Source: Flavobacterium beibuense
GTDB lineage: Bacteria; Bacteroidota; Bacteroidia; Flavobacteriales; Flavobacteriaceae
Reading direction: 5' to 3'
Length of the DNA stretch: 64,000 nucleotides
Assembly: GCF_004151245.1 (NCBI RefSeq)
Contig: NZ_JUIW01000003.1
Span: 62,001-126,000 of the forward strand
The notes beneath the pieces are model-generated. The model was not told the DNA's origin. It searched no databases and saw nothing but the letters and a program-made list of their open reading frames with translations. Made by a program: the position numbers and the translations under genes. Each line of letters opens with the position of its first letter. Position 1 is the first letter of the stretch. Below are positions 53,484 to 62,911 of the stretch, piece by piece.

Positions 53484-54197
53484 ATGCAAAGCATTGTTGA
53501 TATCATTAAGAGTATAGAGTCAGAATTACCTTATGTGAATCCAACTCAGATTTACAACGAGGGATGGCTGACGAGAATGTTAATGAATCAGTCTGTAAAG
53601 GAGAAAATTAAGTTCGGGGGTCTTGATTTCAAAGATTTTTCAAAATGGACATCAGAGGCACTGATATCTAGCCCGTTTATCAAAACAAAAGAAAAGCGTG
53701 AAGGATATACTCATGCGGATATTGTATTTGGAGATTTTATTGTCAATTATAAAGTAAGTGGTAAGGTTGAGGTAGAAGAAGGGGTAAAAATATTCGGTGT
53801 CATCGAAGCAAAAATGCGAAGTAGCTTAAGTAAGGGAACCACCAATTTTGAAAACTACAATCAGGCAGCCAGAATACTCGCCTGCATAAGCAGTAATACT
53901 TACGAGAAAAACTGTAAAATATATTTTATAGTAGTAGCTCCAAAAATTAAACTCACCAAAATTAACGAGCAAATTGAGATAGAAAACTTACTCGATGGAA
54001 TCAAAACTAGATTTGTCGAATATGATGAAGACTTCAAATTAAAACAGAATATGGATTCTCTACTCGCTAAAGCCACTGTTTGCAATGTCTTATCCTGGAA
54101 TTACGAGGACTGGATTGATGCAATTAAAGACTCAGCTTCAAAAAAAATGCTAGGAGAATTTTATAATGAAACTAAGAAATGGAATAGCGTATATTAG
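53484..54197 (+). CDS. PD-(D/E)XK-like nuclease fold protein
   Basis: A 237-residue protein with a probable PD-(D/E)XK core: Asp79 in YTHADIVFGDF, Glu108-Ala-Lys110 in FGVIEAKMRS, a helix with FENYNQAARILACI and a YFIVVAPK strand. The N-terminal GWLTRMLMNQ is also common in such nucleases. It follows the metallopeptidase gene by 14 nt, so a protease-nuclease pair is possible. Otherwise unassigned. Confidence 0.6.
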   Translation: MQSIVDIIKSIESELPYVNPTQIYNEGWLTRMLMNQSVKEKIKFGGLDFKDFSKWTSEALISSPFIKTKEKREGYTHADIVFGDFIVNYKVSGKVEVEEGVKIFGVIEAKMRSSLSKGTTNFENYNQAARILACISSNTYEKNCKIYFIVVAPKIKLTKINEQIEIENLLDGIKTRFVEYDEDFKLKQNMDSLLAKATVCNVLSWNYEDWIDAIKDSASKKMLGEFYNETKKWNSVY

Positions 54198-54320
54198 TTT
54201 TGCAGCTTTACACTTCAACGTTTTTTGTTCCACATCCGGAATAAAACAGATATGTACAATAAATTTGGTTACCTTAAAGACTTTAATTATACAATGCTAT
54301 AAAAATTCAAAAGATTAAAA

Positions 54321-54623
54321 ATGAGCCAATTCAAAACTTTAGCACTAAGCCCTGTTACCCCAAAAATAAATCTTCAATTTACTCACCAACAAACAGGCAT
54401 TACCATACATTCGATTGAAATTCCTTTTCTTTCCAAGATCAGCCAGAACGTGCTTTCTAATTACCTTTCAAACGTTGATATAATTTTCAGATGCAGTAAC
54501 GCTAACGGCTCAACTGAAAGTTTCACGTATCCTGTGAGAATAACACCTAACCAGATAGACAATATTTTTGTGCTTGATAAACATATTCCTTTACAGTACG
54601 AGACAACGCAAACGGGACTCTAG
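54321..54623 (+). CDS. Small hypothetical protein
   Basis: A 100-residue protein rich in beta strands (KINLQFTHQQTGITIHSIEI; VDIIFRCSNANGS) with no signal peptide. The 123 nt upstream and 98 nt downstream show no gene. Not recognised; reality as a gene is moderately supported by its length and composition. Confidence 0.45.
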   Translation: MSQFKTLALSPVTPKINLQFTHQQTGITIHSIEIPFLSKISQNVLSNYLSNVDIIFRCSNANGSTESFTYPVRITPNQIDNIFVLDKHIPLQYETTQTGL

Positions 54624-54721
54624 GATTCTTTACGGCTTTGGATATTGAATTAATTGCACCCTATAAAACAAAAGAGTTCATAGCTTACATTATATATGAT
54701 GCATAAATAAAAATATTGTAA

Positions 54722-55075
54722 ATGGAAGAGAGAATCGTACAATTGAAACACCTGTTCGATAATGGGATCAATCTTGAATTATTTCAAAAGTTGATCCAGC
54801 ACTCTACAGACGGAAATTCAGAATCAACCTCAGCTTACGCTAATAATCAGGAAATTCCCGCATGGGTAGCGATGTATAACAGGCCCTTTGTCAGTTTAGG
54901 GGTTACTGAAGGACAAGTGAAATTGTTTTTAGACTACATGGCTACTCACCATAGCAGGTTCTTCAATAAATCCGCAGACAGGTACGCTGTAAATAAATAC
55001 TTTAACAAAGAAGAAAAGGCTTGGAATAATTTTCAGTTTGAATTGATACTGCCAACCTCTTTTGCTATACTTTAA
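54722..55075 (+). CDS. Small hypothetical protein
   Basis: A 117-residue soluble protein (MEERIVQLKHLFDNGINLEL start; VAMYNRPFVSLGVTEGQVKL middle). Not recognised. It stands 90 nt before the restriction-modification pair, on the same strand, and could be a controller or a passenger. Confidence 0.5.
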   Translation: MEERIVQLKHLFDNGINLELFQKLIQHSTDGNSESTSAYANNQEIPAWVAMYNRPFVSLGVTEGQVKLFLDYMATHHSRFFNKSADRYAVNKYFNKEEKAWNNFQFELILPTSFAIL

Positions 55076-55165
55076 TTCAGGAAATGCGAAATACTCAAGT
55101 CTTTTTCGTACGTTATGGCGGTAGCTTAGTAAGCTTACTAAGGTAAATTTTACTATTTTTGAACC

Positions 55166-57007
55166 ATGAACACTTCTTCAGTAACACGCCGAAATTCCAG
55201 CCAGAGTGTCCATTCTTTACTAAAAGAAAGTGGCATGCAGGTACTTCTTCCTGAAGGAGACCCCCTAAAGACGCTCCACAGCGGAAGAGTGATGGCTAAG
55301 GCGTGGTCCAGGACGTTGGGAGCGGACAAACATCTAATCCAGGCACAGAATTTTATACGACAGGCAATAAGTATCTACTGGCAGGTTGTGCATGAGAGCA
55401 GTCTGCGGCAGAAACCTTTGCCGGCACTACAATACCATCTGACAAAGTCAAAACTGGACAATGCAACCTTGGCAGTAGCCGGCGCCGTTGGAAGAGCCGC
55501 TGCGCATTTGGGAGTAATAGAAGCAGCTTACTATCTTGGAAATATCTACACTGCTGTTTTACCTGAAGGCATTCGTTCAGGCAACGGAGTTTTTTATACA
55601 CCACCCGGGCTTACTCAACGACTAATTGATATGGCGACCCTTGGTGGCGTAGCTTGGGACAAGGCACGTGTAGCTGACCCTGCCTGCGGTGGCGGGGCAT
55701 TTTTAGCACCCGTAGCGCTAAAAATGATGGAAGCATTGCCTGATTTGAGCAATATCCAATTCTTAGAACATCTTGAAAGACATCTGAAAGGCTATGAGCT
55801 CGACCCTTTCGCTGCCTGGCTGACGCAGGTTTTCCTGGAAATAGCCGTTAAGGACCGAATATCCGGAGCAGGCAGAAGGATGCGCAATCTCGTGACGGTT
55901 TGCGATACCCTTGAATATTCTTTCGAAAGAGAGGAGAAGTTTGACCTTGTCATTGGAAATCCTCCTTACGGTAAATTAAAATTAAGCGAACAGACAAAAC
56001 TGAAATATAAGGATAGTCTATTTGGGCATCCTAATCTTTATGGGCTTTTTACGCATTTGGCGTTAAATATGGTAAAAACCAATGGTGTAGTGGGATATCT
56101 CACTCCCACAAGCTTCCTTTCGGGTGAGTATTTTAAGAACTTAAGGCAATACATCCTAAGCACCGCAACACCGTTAGAGATTGATTTTGTTGCGGTTCGT
56201 AAAGGAGTTTTTGATGATGTGCTGCAGGAAACCATGCTGGCGACCTATCGAAAAGCGAAATTCAAAAGATCTAAGGTGCTGGTAAATGAGATTACCACCT
56301 CCATTTATGACGAGTCAATCATAGAAAGGCTGGGTGATTTTTCATTGCCAACCAAAAAGTCAGAACCATGGATCCTGCCGCGAAGCATCGGTCAGTCTCT
56401 CTCGGTTCCTGCCATGGTTAAAATGTCAAACAGATTGTCAAACTGGGGCTTTAGAATCAGCACGGGGCAGTTAGTGTGGAACCGCCACAAGGAACAACTC
56501 AATGACAGCTATAAAAAAAATGCCTATCCGGTTATATGGTCAGAAGCAGTGACACAGGATGGTGAATTTATACACAGAGCGGAGAAAAAAAATCATTCTT
56601 TTTGGTTTCATTATAATGGCGAGGAATTCCTTCTCACTACCAGGCCCTGCATCCTTCTGCAACGCACAACATCAAAAGAGCAGGAGAAACGCCTAAATGC
56701 TGCGGTATTGCCGCAATCGTTACTAGATAAGCGAAAAGCGGTAGTGATAGAAAATCATCTCAATATGATATTTCCTGTTACGGAATCCCCGCCGGTCAGC
56801 TTAGAAGTTGTATGTGCTTTTTTAAATAGCAGGGCAGTCAATGATGCTTTCCGTACCATAAGCGGAAGTGTAGCAGTTTCAGCATATGAGCTAGAATCAT
56901 TACCAATCCCGAGCCCTTCAAAACTTAAGAAATTAACACAACTCGTAGCAGAAAAGGCGCATAAGGCACTTATCGAAAAAGAATGCTACGAGCTTTACAC
57001 CCTATAA
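55166..57007 (+). CDS. Type II N6-adenine DNA methyltransferase
   Basis: A 613-residue methylase with SAM-binding motif I DPACGGGAF (171-179), catalytic motif IV NPPYGKL (265-268) and the FYTPPGLTQRLI start of the N6_Mtase fold. The C-terminal part (GFRISTGQLVWNRHKEQL on) is a target-recognition type region. It is complete. With the adjacent BsuBI/PstI-family endonuclease, 2 nt downstream, it forms a type II restriction-modification system and protects host DNA from it. Confidence 0.9.
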   Translation: MNTSSVTRRNSSQSVHSLLKESGMQVLLPEGDPLKTLHSGRVMAKAWSRTLGADKHLIQAQNFIRQAISIYWQVVHESSLRQKPLPALQYHLTKSKLDNATLAVAGAVGRAAAHLGVIEAAYYLGNIYTAVLPEGIRSGNGVFYTPPGLTQRLIDMATLGGVAWDKARVADPACGGGAFLAPVALKMMEALPDLSNIQFLEHLERHLKGYELDPFAAWLTQVFLEIAVKDRISGAGRRMRNLVTVCDTLEYSFEREEKFDLVIGNPPYGKLKLSEQTKLKYKDSLFGHPNLYGLFTHLALNMVKTNGVVGYLTPTSFLSGEYFKNLRQYILSTATPLEIDFVAVRKGVFDDVLQETMLATYRKAKFKRSKVLVNEITTSIYDESIIERLGDFSLPTKKSEPWILPRSIGQSLSVPAMVKMSNRLSNWGFRISTGQLVWNRHKEQLNDSYKKNAYPVIWSEAVTQDGEFIHRAEKKNHSFWFHYNGEEFLLTTRPCILLQRTTSKEQEKRLNAAVLPQSLLDKRKAVVIENHLNMIFPVTESPPVSLEVVCAFLNSRAVNDAFRTISGSVAVSAYELESLPIPSPSKLKKLTQLVAEKAHKALIEKECYELYTL

Positions 57008-57009
57008 TA

Positions 57010-58089
57010 ATGGAGATACAATTACCACCATACATAAGCAGAGATCTAATACTTGAACGCCTCCCTATAATATTTCCTGAGGGTACCGCCAATCGTAACT
57101 ACGTAACCCGAACAATGGCTGCCAGTACCATTTTTACTATGCTGTATATAGGTGCAGTAGATGGCAATTCGATCTATGCTGGCCCCAAACATGTTTATAG
57201 GATGACCGAAGAACAGGCTGTACTTCAAAGCAATGCAGAACGCCTGACTTATGGTCGTGAAGCCTTAAAAAAAGGGACACAAGTTGAGGGAACACGATGG
57301 TATGCGGATAATACAAGGGAGCCAATCCGCGATGAAACGCTACGAGAGGGCTTGCAGCAGGTTGGTGCGGTACTCGTCCTGCAATCTGTCGCTACAACAT
57401 CAAGCCGGCCACGATACGCCCTCCAACGAGAGTTCTCAGAACTTTTTGATCCCGGATTGACAGGAGAAGCGCTTACCGATGCCATAACCAACTGGCAGGA
57501 ACAAAACCTTACAGCAAATGCAAGGTTACGGATAAGTCTGGCCAGACGCACCTCGGGATCGGGCGATAATCATGTCCTGGTCAGATTTCCTAACGGAGAG
57601 GCAAGAAGGCTCAGTACGGGAGCCAGTTCGGATATTTCCAAGGCAGTGATAGAGGTGTTCGCCAGTTCATTTTTAGAAAATCCAGCGGTTTTATGGTTAA
57701 GTACCAGCGATGCGAAGGTACCTTATCTCGACGAATCGCTTGCAAACGATATAGGCCTGAGGATACAGCCCGACAGGGATCTCCCGGATATAATCCTGGC
57801 TGATGTCAGGCATGGCAACACCATACTGATATTTGTGGAGGTTGTCGCCACCGATGGTGCCATTACCCAGAGAAGGAAAGATGCAATATATGCCCTAACG
57901 GACGCCGCAGGATTTATGCGGGAGCATATTGCCTTTCTAACGGCTTACCATGATCGTCAAAAAGCAGGTTTCAAGAAAACTATCATCGATCTAGCCTGGG
58001 GCTCTTTTGTCTGGTTTGTCTCAGAACCTGATAAAATAGTACATTTCAGGGAGGGTGACGCAATGACACTTACCGATATGATGCGGTAG
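57010..58089 (+). CDS. BsuBI/PstI-family restriction endonuclease
   Basis: A 359-residue protein from the ATG at 57010 (2 nt after the methylase stop; a longer frame starts inside that gene). The N-terminal half has an HTH-like domain (YVTRTMAASTIFTMLYIGAV). The C-terminal half carries the family core DIILADVRHGNTILIFVEVV followed by ATDGAITQRRKDAI, with a PD-(D/E)XK-type Asp and Glu. BsuBI and PstI cut CTGCAG; the site here cannot be inferred with safety. Confidence 0.88.
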   Translation: MEIQLPPYISRDLILERLPIIFPEGTANRNYVTRTMAASTIFTMLYIGAVDGNSIYAGPKHVYRMTEEQAVLQSNAERLTYGREALKKGTQVEGTRWYADNTREPIRDETLREGLQQVGAVLVLQSVATTSSRPRYALQREFSELFDPGLTGEALTDAITNWQEQNLTANARLRISLARRTSGSGDNHVLVRFPNGEARRLSTGASSDISKAVIEVFASSFLENPAVLWLSTSDAKVPYLDESLANDIGLRIQPDRDLPDIILADVRHGNTILIFVEVVATDGAITQRRKDAIYALTDAAGFMREHIAFLTAYHDRQKAGFKKTIIDLAWGSFVWFVSEPDKIVHFREGDAMTLTDMMR

Positions 58090-58140
58090 AAAAAAACAGT
58101 TACTTTATCTTATATAATGAACTGAGATCACAAAACCCTT

Positions 58141-59802
58141 TTAAAGAGATTTGTTCAATTCATTTATGAAGAAAGTTGGAGACATCCCTGCTTTCTTCTG
58201 AAAGGCTTTGGTAAAGTGCTGAGTAGTGCTGAATCCTGCTTCATCAGCTAGGGCACTGTTGGTATATAACCTCAACTTTGCATCGCTCTGCAATTGGGTT
58301 ATTATGTAGTCGACGCGCAAATCATTCAGATATGCCGTGAAATTTTTCTCTCGATGAAAATGGATGACCTTTGTAAGGTATTTATAGTTCGTTTGGAAAC
58401 CCGAGGCAAGCATTGAGGCATTTATATCCTTTTTTAAAAAACACCGCCGCTTTTCAAACAATTCCAATTTCCTGAGAATCTGCCCGACTACTTCAGGATT
58501 TATATCAAGGTTTTTTGTGGCGGAGGTCTTAACCAGGGCTGACCTGGGTTTGTCCTTATTGGCCATCAATTCCTCAAAGTTTTTTTTCCATCTTTTATTG
58601 GTGTTGAGATGAAAATAGGTGAAGTTACCCAGGCATATCATAAGAACCACAATGACTACAACAAGGATTATACGATTATTTTTTTCCCGCTCAAGCTCCT
58701 TTTGTATTGAATTCTTAGCTTCTATAAGCCTTGTAGTGTCATATTCTTTATGGATCTTTGCTGAAAGATACCTGTAGTCCCTGGCCATTAACTTATCTAC
58801 CTTTAATAACCTGTTAATATAATAAAGCTGCATTTTCAGGTTCTCCTGCTGTTTGTAATAATCTATTAGCAGTTCATAATTTTGTCTCAGATCAGGGCGG
58901 ATATAGTTTTTCTCCAGAAATATTCTGTCCACATTCTTAAAGTAACTTACCGCTTGCTGTTTCTCCCCAAGTTCCCAGTAACTTCTGCCTATATAAAAAA
59001 GGCCTACGGCCTCGTTACCAAAATCCCCGTCCTTTTTAATCTGAGGCAGTACTCCCTTAATAGCAGCGATGGCATCCTTATAGTCGGATACGTAAAACAG
59101 ATTAACACCTTTCAGCTGTAGTATATAAGGCATTATTTTGATTCTCTTTAAACTGCGGGCTTCCTGAAAGGCCTTATCGTTAATCGTCACGGATTCAGTG
59201 ATTTTGCCTAGACGGTTATAAGAAAGCGCAAGGCAATGCAACGCGTTAAGGTATGCCCGTCTGTCTTCTTGTTCAAAATAATTTACGCACTCCCTGAAGA
59301 GTGAAACCGCTTCATTATAGAACCCCAGATAGTATTTGATCAGTCCTATGTTATATTTGAGCTTGTATTTAAGATAATCGTCATTCACCCGTGACAAGTA
59401 ACGGTTGGCAATGACATAGTTATCAAGGGCCTGGGTATGATTTTTTCGGTTGTAAAATAGTATCCCCTTGGTAAGGTAGGCCGAGCCGATTACTTTATTG
59501 CTTTCACTTTTTTCTGCCGCGTAGATCATACTGTCTGCATAAACCATTCGCTGGTCATCCGGCAACTCCGAAAGTATATAATGGTAAGCGTTAACGGTCT
59601 CGTCCCATTCTATGGATTTTTTGGCCTTGATAAGGTAAGCCTGGAGATAGGGCCATACTTCTTTCTGCCCGCTGTATTTCTCAATATGGCTGTAGAGCTG
59701 GTCGAAACTATGAGAGCAAAGCGAGTCAACTGCCTTTTCCTGACAAAGAACTTCAGAACATAGGAATAGGATTGTGATGAAAACTAAGGTTCGCTGTATC
59801 AT
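58141..59802 (-). CDS. TPR-containing AraC-family regulator
   Basis: A 553-residue protein: N-terminal signal/anchor (LVFITILFLCSEVLC), TPR repeats from about 80 to 330 (ALDNYVIANRYLSRV; EAVSLFRECVNYFEQ; QQAVSYFKNVDRIFL), a membrane helix near 375-395 (IILVVVIVVLMICLGNFTYF) and a C-terminal AraC helix-turn-helix (ALADEAGFSTTQHFTKAFQK). This is a Bacteroidota membrane-bound regulator type that senses outside signals with the TPR part. It diverges from a lipoprotein gene it may control. Confidence 0.82.
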   Translation of the reverse strand: MIQRTLVFITILFLCSEVLCQEKAVDSLCSHSFDQLYSHIEKYSGQKEVWPYLQAYLIKAKKSIEWDETVNAYHYILSELPDDQRMVYADSMIYAAEKSESNKVIGSAYLTKGILFYNRKNHTQALDNYVIANRYLSRVNDDYLKYKLKYNIGLIKYYLGFYNEAVSLFRECVNYFEQEDRRAYLNALHCLALSYNRLGKITESVTINDKAFQEARSLKRIKIMPYILQLKGVNLFYVSDYKDAIAAIKGVLPQIKKDGDFGNEAVGLFYIGRSYWELGEKQQAVSYFKNVDRIFLEKNYIRPDLRQNYELLIDYYKQQENLKMQLYYINRLLKVDKLMARDYRYLSAKIHKEYDTTRLIEAKNSIQKELEREKNNRIILVVVIVVLMICLGNFTYFHLNTNKRWKKNFEELMANKDKPRSALVKTSATKNLDINPEVVGQILRKLELFEKRRCFLKKDINASMLASGFQTNYKYLTKVIHFHREKNFTAYLNDLRVDYIITQLQSDAKLRLYTNSALADEAGFSTTQHFTKAFQKKAGMSPTFFINELNKSL

Positions 59803-59939
59803 TTAAAGAGACTATTGTTTTGTTGCGCGATAGCACTTTCTTTAGGACAGGCCTTACAAAGATGTAAGTAGTAGTGGGGGGGCAAAAATAATCCAAAGCT
59901 TTTATTAATACGCTTCTTTAGGGAAATTTTATGATATGT

Positions 59940-59951
59940 AATTCCGGAATT
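59940..59951. promoter_or_regulatory. Palindrome in the divergent promoter region
   Basis: A perfect 12-bp palindrome AATTCCGGAATT, 138 nt upstream of the AraC/TPR gene start and 158 nt upstream of the lipoprotein start. The 306-nt gap 59803-60108 otherwise holds no gene and no exact -7 box; the palindrome is a possible operator, but could be chance. Confidence 0.25.
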
Positions 59952-60108
59952 CAACAGTGCAATTTCTGAAAAGAAGGAAGTAACTGTTTGCAACACATGA
60001 TTATGCCGGATAGCTTTGCTTTCGAATTCAGGGGGTGACAGCGACACGCTAACATTCCTCGCCCGGGCAAATGAACCGATTATAAAATCTTACTTAACAT
60101 TTGCGAAC

Positions 60109-60825
60109 ATGAGAAAAGCAACAGCTATTTTTATTTTGATCCTTTTAATGACATCGTGCAGTGATGACGCTGTCCGATTTTCAGACACTGACCAGTCAGA
60201 ACCGACGCTGGTTACTATCAAATCCGATACTATAATCAATCCGGCTCTCGGCGTAACACCCTTAGGTGAATTATATATCAGTATTTATGAGAGTTATACA
60301 GCGCAGGGGTATGGTTACGGGAGCAGTACGAATGTTGCTGCCAACGTTGAATCCGTTGCTATATCGGATCCTTCTTTTTCGGTATTGTTAAATAGCCAGC
60401 CTTATATTCCCGTATCCCCTGATATCGTGGCAGCCATTAAAAGCCAGGCTATAAACAGTTCCCTGTATGCTGCCCTGCAGGCAACCTCATTATCGGAAGC
60501 CGGAAAACAAAAATTATTGCAGCTATATGAGAATTTAGAAATTCTAAAAATGGAAAATATGGAGTATGATGCCGTCAATAGCTATATGCTGGAATATGAT
60601 GCTTCTGTTTCGAACAATCCCGGCCTTACACCTAATGATTCCGAGATCCTATTGATCACCAGTACCATCCTGAACAACGGATTCTATGCCGAGAGCAAAA
60701 AAAGAAGGAGGGACCGTGACTGGGATCTGTCCATAGGACACATTGCCACCACCACCTATGGTGCCGACCTTGGTCCGGCTGATGCCATAACATATTCCCT
60801 CTCCGGTAAATATAGTTTATTGTAA
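60109..60825 (+). CDS. Hypothetical lipoprotein
   Basis: A 238-residue protein from the ATG at 60109, with a lipoprotein signal (IFILILLMTSC lipobox, Cys17). Asp follows the Cys twice, which in Bacteroidota does not exclude surface export. The rest is helical and low in known motifs, ending in a Lys/Arg-rich stretch (SKKRRRDRDWD). Not recognised. It diverges from the TPR/AraC regulator and is followed by an AraC regulator after 23 nt. Confidence 0.65.
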   Translation: MRKATAIFILILLMTSCSDDAVRFSDTDQSEPTLVTIKSDTIINPALGVTPLGELYISIYESYTAQGYGYGSSTNVAANVESVAISDPSFSVLLNSQPYIPVSPDIVAAIKSQAINSSLYAALQATSLSEAGKQKLLQLYENLEILKMENMEYDAVNSYMLEYDASVSNNPGLTPNDSEILLITSTILNNGFYAESKKRRRDRDWDLSIGHIATTTYGADLGPADAITYSLSGKYSLL

Positions 60826-60848
60826 CATTATGATTGTTTTTGATCGTT

Positions 60849-61691
60849 ATGGATGACGAAACCATGATTGCTCTAAAAGAGGATATTGTAGCAAGATTGA
60901 TACGATCTCCCCATGCGCTGCAAGGTGTTCTGGCAGAGCATTACTTTCATATCGTTTATGTCTTAAAAGGCTGCCTGACTATCAAAAGCAACACTATATT
61001 GTCTCTGGAAGCGAAGACTATTACTTGGATCGAGAATGGATTATACGATGTCAGAGCCAATGAATTAAGGTCATTGAGATGTTTTGTAATTTCTTTTTCA
61101 AGTAATTTTTTTAAACATGAGGGATTACGGTTTAAGCATCTGAAATTCCAGGTAACCCCGGTGCACTTTGGAGGAGGTCGGTATGATCCTGCTCCGGCGG
61201 AGCACCGGGTTATCGTTATACTATTGGAGGGCCTTTTCATCTCTTATTCCGCCACACATGAAATAACATCAGATTTTCTAGTTTATCTGATCGGCCTTCT
61301 ATCGGGGAAGTTTAGCGAGCGGCTTGAAGGATGCCTCAGAAACGCCATTTCATTGCTGACCCCGAAAGGGCAACTAGCCAGGCGTTTTATTGATCTTGTA
61401 GAACTTCGATGCACCGAAAGCCACGAGGTCTGCTATTATGCGGACAAGTTATGCATTACACGAGGGCATCTTACCAGGATCATGAAGGAAACAAGTAACA
61501 AAACGCCGAAATTTTATATTTCTGAAGCGCTGATCTCCCGATCGAAGACGCTCCTACTGGATGGGTATGCTACAATTACTTCCGTTTCTGACTCACTTGG
61601 ATTCAGCAGCACGGCGAGTTTTAGTACATTTTTCAAAAAACATATGGGAAAGACCCCCTCAGCGTATCGGAAAAGTTATTTAAAAACATGA
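60849..61691 (+). CDS. AraC-family transcriptional regulator
   Basis: A 280-residue regulator from the ATG at 60849 (a TTG five codons upstream is possible). The C-terminal HTH_18 domain is complete: HEVCYYADKLCITRGHLTRI, ITSVSDSLGFSSTASFSTFF and the closing GKTPSAYRK. The N-terminal 170 residues are a cupin-like ligand region. It lies 4 nt before the RteC-like gene, so it is probably part of the control circuit for the transfer genes. Confidence 0.88.
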   Translation: MDDETMIALKEDIVARLIRSPHALQGVLAEHYFHIVYVLKGCLTIKSNTILSLEAKTITWIENGLYDVRANELRSLRCFVISFSSNFFKHEGLRFKHLKFQVTPVHFGGGRYDPAPAEHRVIVILLEGLFISYSATHEITSDFLVYLIGLLSGKFSERLEGCLRNAISLLTPKGQLARRFIDLVELRCTESHEVCYYADKLCITRGHLTRIMKETSNKTPKFYISEALISRSKTLLLDGYATITSVSDSLGFSSTASFSTFFKKHMGKTPSAYRKSYLKT

Positions 61692-61695
61692 GAAA

Positions 61696-62892
61696 ATGGC
61701 ACAACACTATCCCCTAGAGTGGCTTGACACCCTCATCTCGCTAACCCTGAACCCCGCCAAAATATATCTTCAAGACCTTACCAAGGATGATATCCAAAGC
61801 CTGTCTGAAAAAGCACTTATAGAAACCACTCAGATACAATCTGAGCTCAAAAACCAGGTCTTTTCATTACATAAAGAAAGTCAGTTGCGGCTGTTGGTCC
61901 AAAAATACCATTCTGCACTGATCATCCTGCTTGACACGGTGAAAGGATATGAAAAAAACGATGCCTTTGAAAAGTCCGAATACTGTAATCTCTCCAGGAC
62001 AGTTGTATCCTGCCTGGATGAGCTGTTGTTTTTTATTGAGGTAAGGTTTGCGAATTTCCTTAGTATGGAGGAGCGCGTGCCCTCTACCTATCTCAATGTG
62101 TCCCGAAAAGAGCTAAAGCTAAAACTGGACCACCTCCAAAAAAAACTTGTAGCGGATGTAGCAGATCCCATTTTCAGCTCTCTTGTATTGGATAACCTCT
62201 ATAAGTTCGTAAATGCCAAGAAAACAGAAAGTATCACTTTCAGAGAGCTGCTTTATCGCAAAGAACTTGTCCAGAAACTTGAATTGCTCGGGTTATCCGA
62301 GACCCAGACCAGCATATACAATGCCCTAAATGAGCTTTTGATCTATATGAATTTCAATAGCAGGAGTTACATCAATTATTTTACCCGGTGTATCGCCAAT
62401 AAAATCAATGGGCTCGCCACCAAGACGGAACGGATCGACAGCCTTCATTTCCACTTCAAGGAATTTCGTCAGATGCATACCCACCGCAGTATGATACTCT
62501 ACCCGGAACACCAAACACTAAAGGCGATATTGAGCAATTGGTTTGAGCAGGAAATCGCCTATCTGGAAAAGACTATGCACCTTGCACCCAATCCGATAAA
62601 GGAACTTAAGAAGAACAACCTGGGGCAAACCAAAGTGACCGATAAGCTTACCGTCAATCTGTCCGTCGACCAGATCGCACTCATTTTACGAGCAGCAGAT
62701 GAATCAAAGTTGCTGCATGCCCGTTCAATGAGCGATGTATTCAAAAAGATTGTGCCCCATCTTTCTACAGCCAACAAGAGTGAACTATCCTATGATTCAG
62801 TGCGATCGAAATCCTATAACGCGGAAGAAAGAGATAAAGCCATTGCGATCGAAGTCCTGGAAAAACTCATTAGGAAACTCAAGACCTATTAG
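61696..62892 (+). CDS. RteC-like regulator of ICE transfer
   Basis: A 398-residue helical protein. The stretch ALNELLIYMNFNSRSYINYF, the later HTHRSMILYPEHQTLK and NWFEQEIAYLEK resemble RteC, the CTnDOT regulator that turns on the excision operon. A C-terminal helical segment (IALILRAADESKL) could be its DNA-binding part. It follows the AraC gene by 4 nt and precedes the tra genes. Assignment is by memory of the family pattern; a search would decide it. Confidence 0.6.
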   Translation: MAQHYPLEWLDTLISLTLNPAKIYLQDLTKDDIQSLSEKALIETTQIQSELKNQVFSLHKESQLRLLVQKYHSALIILLDTVKGYEKNDAFEKSEYCNLSRTVVSCLDELLFFIEVRFANFLSMEERVPSTYLNVSRKELKLKLDHLQKKLVADVADPIFSSLVLDNLYKFVNAKKTESITFRELLYRKELVQKLELLGLSETQTSIYNALNELLIYMNFNSRSYINYFTRCIANKINGLATKTERIDSLHFHFKEFRQMHTHRSMILYPEHQTLKAILSNWFEQEIAYLEKTMHLAPNPIKELKKNNLGQTKVTDKLTVNLSVDQIALILRAADESKLLHARSMSDVFKKIVPHLSTANKSELSYDSVRSKSYNAEERDKAIAIEVLEKLIRKLKTY

Positions 62893-62911
62893 GCCTTATT
62901 ATATAGCCAGG

